Assembly (NCBI GenBank): GCA_946183815.1
Contig: CAMHDG010000030.1
Span: 1-10,572, forward strand
Direction of reading: 5' to 3'
Length of the DNA stretch: 10,572 bases
Source of the DNA: an uncultured bacterium
GTDB taxonomy: Bacteria > Cyanobacteriota > Vampirovibrionia > Gastranaerophilales > Gastranaerophilaceae
Below the pieces are notes generated by a model. The model was not told the origin of the DNA, made no database searches, and saw only the letters and a list, made by a program, of their open reading frames with translations. Position numbers and translations under genes: made by a program. Of this stretch, positions 1-6,193 are shown one piece after another (positions within the stretch are counted from its first letter, which is position 1; every line of letters begins with the position of its first letter).

Positions 1-133
1 AAGACTACACAACAGATGTAGCATTTGTGGTCGTCCTCACGGTTTCCACAGAGATTTTGGTCTTTGCAGAATCTGCTTGAGAAAGATGGCTCACCAAGGT
101 TTACTTCCTGGTGTTACCAAAGCAAGTTGGTAG
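1..133 (+). CDS. rpsN: Small ribosomal subunit protein S14, zinc-binding (type Z) form, 3' part only
   Basis: The first in-frame codon is at base 2, giving 43 visible residues and a TAG stop at 131-133; the N-terminus lies off the window. S14 binds 16S rRNA in the head of the 30S subunit. The visible protein has CSIC and CRIC pairs 15 residues apart, the zinc knuckle of the short (about 61 aa) S14 form, with the family motif GRPHGFHRDFGLCRIC and the ending GLLPGVTKASW. The tail MAHQGLLPGVTKASW resembles cyanobacterial S14, although those proteins are usually the longer zinc-free form. A terminator follows and no rpsH (S8) is present, so the gene is not in the middle of an spc operon. Identification is near certain; the lineage reading is inference. 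Confidence 0.96.
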   Translation, partial: RLHNRCSICGRPHGFHRDFGLCRICLRKMAHQGLLPGVTKASW

Positions 134-215
134 TGGGGTAAATTTTTTGAGGCAATATTTTTGAGTTTTGCCTAGGGTTGACTGTTCATAAAAAGTGACA
201 GTTATATTGTAAATT

Positions 216-246
216 AAAAAAAAGCGGTCATTTGACCGTTTTTTTT
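216..246 (+). terminator. Rho-independent terminator of rpsN
   Basis: The arms CGGTCA (225-230) and TGACCG (233-238) form a hairpin preceded by an A run and followed by eight T (239-246). The A and T runs can extend the stem, so it could work in both directions. It lies about 90 bases after the S14 stop and separates the ribosomal transcript from the RTX cluster. Confidence 0.9.
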
Positions 247-272
247 GCATATTAATTATAATGTGGTATATT
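244..272 (+). promoter_or_regulatory. Candidate promoter upstream of RTX gene A (extended -10)
   Basis: TTTGCA (244-249, 4/6 to the -35 consensus), a 17-base spacer and TATATT (267-272, 5/6), preceded by TG at 264-265 (extended -10). The predicted start is near 279, just before the G run. This is pattern matching only. An overlapping alternative -10, TATAAT (257-262), has a poorer spacing of 19 to TTGACC (232-237), which lies inside the terminator stem. Confidence 0.4.
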
Positions 273-274
273 AT

Positions 275-304
275 TTGTATGAATAGTGCGGGGGGGGGTA
301 TAAC
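275..304 (+). promoter_or_regulatory. Candidate promoter with a G9 run in its spacer
   Basis: TTGTAT (275-280, 3/6 to -35) and TATAAC (299-304, 5/6 to -10) are 18 bases apart, and half of the spacer is the G9 run. Changing the run by one base would move the spacing to 17 or 19. A further extended -10 box, TGC-TATAAC (308-316), lies just downstream and would place the G run in its -35 position. Which box is used cannot be decided from sequence. Confidence 0.35.
290..298 (+). repeat. Homopolymeric G9 tract (possible phase-variation run)
   Basis: Nine consecutive G in a region that is otherwise strongly AT-rich, placed between promoter-like boxes upstream of RTX gene A. The last three G, with GGGT-ATA-ACCC (296-306), also form a small inverted repeat. 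Long G/C runs in AT-rich genomes are classic slipped-strand sites. That this one varies is inference. Confidence 0.8.
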
Positions 305-315
305 CCTTGCTATAA

Positions 316-326
316 CTGTATTACAG
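316..326 (+). promoter_or_regulatory. Perfect 11-bp palindrome, possible operator
   Basis: CTGTA-T-TACAG is a perfect inverted repeat located just downstream of the -10 boxes at 299-304 and 311-316, where a repressor could block transcription. I cannot assign it to a known regulator family; the half-site spacing does not match the usual LexA boxes. Confidence 0.3.
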
Positions 327-360
327 GCTGTACTTGTTGTAAAAATATAGGTATGTTTTG

Positions 361-395
361 AAAAACTAATCCGATTTAATCGGGTTAGTTTTTTT
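361..395 (+). terminator. Terminator-like hairpin in the leader of RTX gene A
   Basis: A 10-bp stem (365-374 with 380-389, one G-T pair), loop TTTAA, and seven T at 389-395. By form it is a full intrinsic terminator, yet it sits only about 30 bases before the ATG of RTX gene A and downstream of the best promoter candidates. It could end a short RNA of roughly 85-115 nt or act as an attenuator. It leaves no convincing promoter between itself and the gene. Confidence 0.8.
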
Positions 396-426
396 GTTTA
401 GACAATATTAAGGAAAGGAAGAATTT

Positions 427-3312
427 ATGGCATTTGATGGAATTACACATGGGTACAATTTGAATGAGTATAAGGAAAAGAAAAAGACTTTTAAAGATAC
501 ATTTGATTTAAAAAAGAGTGAACGTAGTGAACTTGTTCAGATAACAGGCGATATAAAAGGTCAGGTTGTGTATTTGGAAAAGGGTTCTAATATAGTTATC
601 ACTGCTTACGATACGCAGGAGGTTACTTACAGAAAAACAGAGGTTCAGGTAAGCAGCGAGCAAATCACAAGCGGTAAAAACAAGGGTAAATATGAGTGTG
701 TAACAACTACGTACACAACTATTTATGATGAAGATGGGAATGTGACTGATTATAGTCCAAAAGAGTCAAAAACAACTTATGTAAGAAAACAAGGTAATGA
801 TGAGGTAATAGCAACTTATGAAACCCTAAATTCTAAAAACAAGGTTATCGCAACGACAACTGAAGATGTCAGAGGACAAAATAAAATTATTGTTAATACA
901 GGTAAAATTTTGGGTACTGTTACTTATAAAAATGGTGAAACTTTTGATAAAGGGCTTGTTTTGCGTACCAACCAAGCAGAATATGATATTGATTTGGTAA
1001 ATCAATATTTTGCCCCCGTAAAATCAGGGAATAAATATACAGGTACGTGGCTTCAGGAGTTGGCATCTTCTACAAGTGCAAACGAAACCTTTAACCTTGG
1101 GGTTAATCGTAGTGATTTAGACTCTGATGTAATCAAATATGATATGTCCTCAAAGCAGGGTAAAGACACTATTGTTTTGGCAAAAGACGGCAGAGTTGAT
1201 GTCGAATTTGAAAACGACTCTGATATTGTAAGAACTTTCTCAAAAAACAAAAATAATATAATTTTAAAAATGGGTAAAACTGCTGATTATAGCGGAAGTG
1301 ATTATATCAAAGTAGAGTTTGAAGTTACACAATCAGGTAGTAAATATTGGTACGTATGGAAAGAGTATGTTTGGGATGAAGAAAATGAAGAATATCCATC
1401 AACTCCTACAACTACGTACGAGCCGTGTGAACTCACATCTGAGGTTAAAAAATCAATGGAGCATTCTACAGGTATTAAGTTTACGGTTGGTACACATACT
1501 TGTTATAGAGATGATTATAATTTTTATTTAGGTGAGGCTTCACCACTTGCACAGGTTACTTTTAAAGATTATTTAAAACTTGCTCAAGATGGAGTTACTA
1601 TTCTTGGTGATTCGCTCAAAGAGATGTTAGAAGGTGCTGAAGGTGTAGGTATCCTCGGGAAAGCAGATGCAACCAAGAAACAAAATCTTACAGGTACATT
1701 TTTAAGAGAACAATTCTATGGCGGTACTAATAATGACACAATCTCAACGGGAGATGATTACGACACAATTTATTTAAGTGAAGGTAGAGATACAATAACC
1801 GTAAACGGTAGCGGGTTAAAATCTTTAGATTACATCAGACCTGCAGAAGAACTTTCTCTTGGTAATACGACTGTTAAGTTTGCAAAAGGAGTTGAGTTTG
1901 GTTTTGACGAAGAGGGTAATGTAGCAGAAGGCAAAACAGCCTTGAGTCTTGCGAGCATAACAGACAAGTTACGCGATAGTTATTACGGTTTTGAAAAGTC
2001 AGGTAACGACTTAATTATAGATAGTGATGCTATTAAAAAATTGAAGAAAAGGTTTGGTGCGGATGTCGAATTAGAAAACAAAACTTTTACCATAAAAGAT
2101 TTCTTTGCTGAAAAAGGTGCTATAAATGGTACTATTTTCGGTTATGACAGTGATCATTTACCTGTGACTTTTGACGATTACGGTGTTTCTGTTTATCAAT
2201 TCGGGAATGAAAAGAAAGCAAACAAAATGCAGGATACAAAATATGACGATATGCTTATTGGCGGAAACAAGGCTGATAAATTTACCGTATCAAATGGTGA
2301 TGCACATATATTTGGCTTAAAGGGTAATGATACAATAGATGTTGTAAAAGGTGCCGATGGAACAGTAAGTATCGCAGAAACAATGGGCTCAGGTAACGAT
2401 ATCCTGAATATTGATTCTGAGGTTGGCGATAGTGTTGAATTTATGATTGACGGTGCATATTCAAAAATGATGTCATCTGATAAGGCAGATATATCGTTTG
2501 AAAAAACAGGAAACGACCTTATCTTTAATATGACCTATTTCAAAGATGCAGATGCAGGTATCAGAAAAGATATAAACGATTCGCTTACGGTTAAGAATTT
2601 CTTTAATAATGACTTTGATATTGCATTTGGCTATAAAAGTGCAGAACCTGATGATTGGTATGATGTGAATGCGGCATTAGGTAAGAAACTCATTGTAAAC
2701 GGAGTAAAGGATACTGATAAGACAAGTCCTACCTATAAGAAAACCGTATTTGGGGGAACTGATTATGCTGACAGTATGACTTATGCAGGTAAAGGTGCTG
2801 CATTTATGTCAGGTGGTTTATTCAATGATGAGTATAATGTTAAACTCTCTAAGAATACGGATGTTATTATAGAAGACGAAGATGGTAAAAATGTAGTTAA
2901 TCTTGACTGCTCATCTAAAAATTTCAGAGTCTTCTTTAACGCAAACAAGGATGGTATTGTGACAACCTCAGGCGATAATGAAACGGATGATTTGTTAGTA
3001 TTCAGTAAAGACTCATTTACTAAAAACAATCTCGTCAAAGGTTATAATGCGTCAGGCAAGATTGATATGGATTCTTTCTTTACTTATGATGAAGAAGAAC
3101 TTGAAATTGGTGCTCATTTCAAATTCACGGCAACAGGCAGTGAAGAAGTGGAAATGGACACTTATGTGTCAACACTTGCAAACAATGTAGCAGGCTGGTT
3201 ATCAGAACATACAGATTATGCTGATGCGTTTGCCGTATTAGAAAGTGGCAATACCGCTGATATTAACTCATTAATTACGGTATACAATGTAGAGTACAGT
3301 AATCCTAGTTAG
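427..3312 (+). CDS. RTX-family repeat protein A (961 aa), probable type I secreted surface protein
   Basis: The start ATG follows the purine-rich AAGGAAG (415-421) at 5 bases. There is no signal peptide or membrane segment. Degenerate glycine/aspartate calcium-binding repeats occur near residues 430-460 (YGGTNNDTIS...), 609-640 (IGGNKADKF..., GLKGNDTIDV) and 775-800 (FGGTDYADS). They alternate with PF06594-like units: FEKSGNDLII ... FTIKDFF (about 522-560) and FEKTGNDLIF ... LTVKNFF (about 689-735). Around 271-395 a unit starting FSKNKNNIIL and ending VTFKDYL (377-383) is interrupted by about 95 residues resembling inserts in protein B. The last 45 residues (NNVAGWL at 919-925 onward) match the end of protein C. 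No catalytic domain is recognised. RTX repeats bind Ca2+ outside the cell; a structural, adhesive or S-layer-like role is inference. Confidence 0.85.
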   Translation: MAFDGITHGYNLNEYKEKKKTFKDTFDLKKSERSELVQITGDIKGQVVYLEKGSNIVITAYDTQEVTYRKTEVQVSSEQITSGKNKGKYECVTTTYTTIYDEDGNVTDYSPKESKTTYVRKQGNDEVIATYETLNSKNKVIATTTEDVRGQNKIIVNTGKILGTVTYKNGETFDKGLVLRTNQAEYDIDLVNQYFAPVKSGNKYTGTWLQELASSTSANETFNLGVNRSDLDSDVIKYDMSSKQGKDTIVLAKDGRVDVEFENDSDIVRTFSKNKNNIILKMGKTADYSGSDYIKVEFEVTQSGSKYWYVWKEYVWDEENEEYPSTPTTTYEPCELTSEVKKSMEHSTGIKFTVGTHTCYRDDYNFYLGEASPLAQVTFKDYLKLAQDGVTILGDSLKEMLEGAEGVGILGKADATKKQNLTGTFLREQFYGGTNNDTISTGDDYDTIYLSEGRDTITVNGSGLKSLDYIRPAEELSLGNTTVKFAKGVEFGFDEEGNVAEGKTALSLASITDKLRDSYYGFEKSGNDLIIDSDAIKKLKKRFGADVELENKTFTIKDFFAEKGAINGTIFGYDSDHLPVTFDDYGVSVYQFGNEKKANKMQDTKYDDMLIGGNKADKFTVSNGDAHIFGLKGNDTIDVVKGADGTVSIAETMGSGNDILNIDSEVGDSVEFMIDGAYSKMMSSDKADISFEKTGNDLIFNMTYFKDADAGIRKDINDSLTVKNFFNNDFDIAFGYKSAEPDDWYDVNAALGKKLIVNGVKDTDKTSPTYKKTVFGGTDYADSMTYAGKGAAFMSGGLFNDEYNVKLSKNTDVIIEDEDGKNVVNLDCSSKNFRVFFNANKDGIVTTSGDNETDDLLVFSKDSFTKNNLVKGYNASGKIDMDSFFTYDEEELEIGAHFKFTATGSEEVEMDTYVSTLANNVAGWLSEHTDYADAFAVLESGNTADINSLITVYNVEYSNPS

Positions 3313-3334
3313 GATAGTCAAATATAATATAAAC

Positions 3335-3365
3335 ATGGCGGGTAATCATACCCGCCCTGTTTTTT
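3335..3365 (+). terminator. Rho-independent terminator of RTX gene A
   Basis: A perfect 8-bp GC-rich stem, GGCGGGTA (3337-3344) with TACCCGCC (3349-3356), loop ATCA, then T-rich 3358-3365. It lies 24 bases after the stop of RTX gene A. Confidence 0.93.
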
Positions 3366-3370
3366 GTGTG

Positions 3371-3556
3371 GGGTTATTCCCCTCCCTTGGGGGAGGGGTT
3401 AGGGGAGAGGGTAAAACACCACCCACCTCAACCCTCCCTGCGTAAGGGAGGGAGTATAATAATTGCTCCCCACCCTAGCCTTCCCCAAGTCGGGGAGGGA
3501 ACGAATATTCATTTACCTTCCCCCCTGCAGAAGGGGGGATAGAGGGGGGTGGCGAT
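3371..3556. repeat. Cluster of G/C-rich intergenic hairpin repeats
   Basis: Four hairpins are packed in a stretch far richer in GC than its surroundings. Arms are 3379-3386/3391-3398 (CCCCTCCC/GGGAGGGG), 3432-3439/3445-3452 (CCCTCCCT/AGGGAGGG), 3479-3486/3492-3499 (loop AAGTC) and 3520-3526/3532-3538 (CCCCCCT/AGGGGGG). The third hairpin has the same loop as one at 7944-7962, which indicates a dispersed REP/MITE-like family. There is no coding potential. The block separates the terminator of gene A from the promoter of gene B. Confidence 0.75.
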
Positions 3557-3575
3557 AAAAATACATTTACCCCAC

Positions 3576-3604
3576 TTTAAAAAATTTTTTTTGAGCGTTA
3601 TAAT
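3576..3604 (+). promoter_or_regulatory. Promoter of RTX gene B
   Basis: TTTAAA (3576-3581, 4/6 to -35), a 17-base spacer and a consensus TATAAT (3599-3604). The predicted transcript start is near 3611, giving a very short leader that includes the GGGG (3614-3617) ribosome-binding element. An A/T-rich tract runs through the -35 box and spacer. Confidence 0.6.
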
Positions 3605-3625
3605 ATTAATGCTGGGGTAATGTTT

Positions 3626-6016
3626 ATGGCAAAAGTATCAGATAGAAATTTTATACGTATAGTTGATAGCGAAACAGGTGACGAAACCTATAAAATACAG
3701 TTTGACTACGGTACACAAAAGATTGATGTAAAAGAAGGGTCAAAAATTACCTTGGATTATGTGCATGGCGGGTTTGAGAACTATTTTAAAAGAGTCGGTA
3801 ATGATTTAGTTATAGGTGACAATATATATGTTTATATGGCAGAACCGTTGGGTGTCGGTCATGGTAAAGAGGTCTGGAGTGTATCTGTTGATGAGAATAA
3901 ATCATATAGTATTAATGTTCAAAAATATAACTGGTTAGGTTCGCAATATGGCTATGATGAAACCCCTTCTAAAACAGAAACAAAAATAATGACAGAGGCT
4001 GAGTATGTTGAGTTTCAGTCTGATAATGAAGTTGTATTGAATATTGGGGAAAACACTCTTTATACCACTTGGGCGGTGTTGCCTGACCCTGTTATTCATT
4101 ATCACATGAAAGATTCAGGCTATTATGCTCCTGCAAACGGTAAGATTATATTAAAAGATTATTTTTTGAACGGCAAAGGCTCTGTTTATGTTGGGGATAA
4201 ACTGTTATCAGATATAATAAAAGAAAGCCCTATGTATTCTGCGTTAATAAAGTCTAACTCTAAAAAACCTTATAATTTATTTGATACATTTTTTGATGAT
4301 AACTTGTATGGTGGTGACAGAGGGGATAAAATTCATTCTTATATGGCAGATGACATAATAGATGCAGGAAAAGGGAATGACAAAATCTATTTAGCAGGCG
4401 GAAACAAGACTATTGTGCTTGCTCAAGGTGATGGCAAAGATACTGTTTATGGTGCAGGAAAAACAGATTCTGTAAGGTTTAAGTCTGATACTGATAATGT
4501 ATATTTCACAAAATCAAAAAATGACCTTTTGTTGAACAGAGATTATTTTGATAAAACAGAGCAGACTGTTATAAAAGATTATTTTAAGGATGTTGATAAC
4601 TCAAAGATAAGTGTTAATAATGGTGATATTGAGTTAGTTTCAAATTTTACACAGCAGTGGAAAAATGGAGAGGTTTATTTAAGGGCAACAGGCTCAAAGG
4701 TTATAAGAGGGACAGATGGCAATGATGAGGCATTCTCGTCTGTGAAAAATGAAACCTTTATTTTGGGACAGGGTAATGATGTTATCCGTTTCAGGAATAA
4801 CGGGGGGATATCATATACTCCGTATTCTTTCGGCAAAGATGTTGTTAAACTTGAAAAAGGTTCTCATGTGACACTTGATTTTAGTGATGTTGGCGGGAAA
4901 TTATCATATACAAAGAAGGGTAATGATGCAATTATTACCGCAAGACATCAGATAGAGTTGTGCGGTCGGGCGAACGGCAAGGAAGAATGGGTTGTTAAAA
5001 AAGGCTCAAAGGATACATATAATGTAACAAAAACGACTTACAATTTTATAGGTGACGGTTACAGTTCTAATAATGATACTGAAGAAATAGTTATGAGTAA
5101 GTCGGAGTTCAAAGAGTTTCAAGAAGAGAATGGTGTTAAGTTAAAGTTGGGCAAGAATACATTGTTCACTTCATGGGCAGTTGTTCCAAATCCGGAGATT
5201 CATTATTCAATGAAGGATGGTGCAAATTGGGGCATTATTCTCGGTACAGTTACACTGAAAGATTATTTTAAGTACGGTGAGGACAGTGTTTATATAGGGG
5301 AAACCTCGTTGCAGGAATATTTTAAAGATGTGGTTTTAACTATTAATAAATCTAAATCGAAAAAAGGTCAGGTGATAGAGGATACTATTTATAACGAGGT
5401 TATATATGGCAGTAAGAAATCTGACAGAATTTTTTCTTATTATGGTAACGATGAGATAACAGCGGGTAAAGGTAACGATGAGATATATCTTGCTCAGGGG
5501 AATAAGGTTGTAAATATTAATAAAGGTGACGGAACGGATACAATAAAGGTATCAAAGAGTACAGGCTCGGTTCAGATTGCGTTTGACCTTATAGATAGTA
5601 TGTCATTCGACCGAGATAAGAATGATATGGTAATCATTCGCAGTTATGGAGATAAAACCGAACGCACGATAATAAAGAATTATTTTGTAATGAATTTGGA
5701 TAATAACATAGTGGTGTCATCGCCTGAATTATATCAGGAATTGAGTGAGGATGTTGTCGGGTTGACGACAGAGGTAACGTGTCGTTATCCATTGGTAGAT
5801 GACCCAAAACCGGAGATTATATGCGGTTATCCGCCTGTTGATGCAGAGATACCGGAAGTTCCTGTTCCGATGGAAGTAATGAGTGTTCCGACTGTTGATT
5901 TGAATGTTGTCAATCAGGATGTTAGTGCTTGGCAGAGTGCGGGCTCTGATGTGGTTATAGAAAATGTTGTTACCCCTGATTATCAGAACATGCCTGTGTT
6001 AGTTGTCGGACAGTAG
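3626..6016 (+). CDS. RTX-family repeat protein B (796 aa) with a large internal duplication
   Basis: The ATG at 3626 is preferred over the in-frame ATG at 3620: GGGG (3614-3617) is 8 bases from the former but only 2 from the latter. There is no signal peptide or membrane segment. Two tandem diverged modules, about 370 residues apart, have the same order: a PF06594-like unit split by an insert (KRVGNDLVI at 55-62 ... IILKDYF at 174-180; KKGNDAII from 430 ... VTLKDYF at 542-548), RTX-type repeats (226-284 and 592-653, e.g. AGKGNDKIYLAGGN / AGKGNDEIYLAQGN), then an unsplit unit (285-322 and 658-698). WAVLPDPVIHY and WAVVPNPEIHY mark equivalent sites. The tail (699-796) is rich in Pro and Val, with two related motifs CRYPLVDDPKPEI and CGYPPVDAEIPEV. 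Probably a secreted or surface type I substrate; the function is unknown. Confidence 0.85.
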   Translation: MAKVSDRNFIRIVDSETGDETYKIQFDYGTQKIDVKEGSKITLDYVHGGFENYFKRVGNDLVIGDNIYVYMAEPLGVGHGKEVWSVSVDENKSYSINVQKYNWLGSQYGYDETPSKTETKIMTEAEYVEFQSDNEVVLNIGENTLYTTWAVLPDPVIHYHMKDSGYYAPANGKIILKDYFLNGKGSVYVGDKLLSDIIKESPMYSALIKSNSKKPYNLFDTFFDDNLYGGDRGDKIHSYMADDIIDAGKGNDKIYLAGGNKTIVLAQGDGKDTVYGAGKTDSVRFKSDTDNVYFTKSKNDLLLNRDYFDKTEQTVIKDYFKDVDNSKISVNNGDIELVSNFTQQWKNGEVYLRATGSKVIRGTDGNDEAFSSVKNETFILGQGNDVIRFRNNGGISYTPYSFGKDVVKLEKGSHVTLDFSDVGGKLSYTKKGNDAIITARHQIELCGRANGKEEWVVKKGSKDTYNVTKTTYNFIGDGYSSNNDTEEIVMSKSEFKEFQEENGVKLKLGKNTLFTSWAVVPNPEIHYSMKDGANWGIILGTVTLKDYFKYGEDSVYIGETSLQEYFKDVVLTINKSKSKKGQVIEDTIYNEVIYGSKKSDRIFSYYGNDEITAGKGNDEIYLAQGNKVVNINKGDGTDTIKVSKSTGSVQIAFDLIDSMSFDRDKNDMVIIRSYGDKTERTIIKNYFVMNLDNNIVVSSPELYQELSEDVVGLTTEVTCRYPLVDDPKPEIICGYPPVDAEIPEVPVPMEVMSVPTVDLNVVNQDVSAWQSAGSDVVIENVVTPDYQNMPVLVVGQ

Positions 6017-6037
6017 TTTTATGGCAGAGTTTTCAAA

Positions 6038-6076
6038 GTGGAAAGTTAGGCTTTGTAGTAAAGCCCAACTTTTCAC
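6038..6076 (+). other. Long hairpin between RTX genes B and C
   Basis: A 17-position stem (6038-6054 with 6060-6076) has one mismatch and one G-T pair and a 5-base loop GTAGT. No T run follows, so it is not a standard intrinsic terminator. The 9-base direct repeat GTTTTCAAA flanks it at 6029-6037 and 6089-6097. It could be a transcript-stabilising or processing structure, a Rho-related stop, or the remnant of a small palindromic element. Confidence 0.7.
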
Positions 6077-6123
6077 TATTAAGACTTCGTTTTCAAACCA
6101 CCTTAAATAACCGTCATGGATAA

Positions 6124-6153
6124 TTGTACTCTTTTCAGGATAAACAATAATAT
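6124..6153 (+). promoter_or_regulatory. Weak candidate promoter of RTX gene C
   Basis: TTGTAC (6124-6129) and TAATAT (6148-6153) are 18 bases apart, with a second possible -10, TATAGT (6151-6156). Both boxes are imperfect. Transcription of gene C by read-through from gene B remains possible, since there is no clear terminator between them. Confidence 0.25.
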
Positions 6154-6193
6154 AGTTGTTTAAAGTTTAGAAAATAAGAATGAGGAAATTATT

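Noticed and set aside
1053..1250. Minus-strand ORF inside RTX gene A (similarly 2781-3038)
   Set aside because: Antisense shadow of a well-supported gene, with no ribosome-binding site and a low-complexity Ser/Leu-rich translation.
1319..1531. Plus-strand ORF in another frame inside RTX gene A
   Set aside because: Overlaps the aromatic-rich insert of the real gene; no independent start signal.
3371..3556. CRISPR array
   Set aside because: The hairpins differ in sequence and spacing and lack identical repeats with unique spacers.
3620..3622. Upstream ATG as the start of RTX protein B
   Set aside because: The GGGG element would be only 2 bases away; the ATG at 3626 has normal spacing. The difference is two residues.
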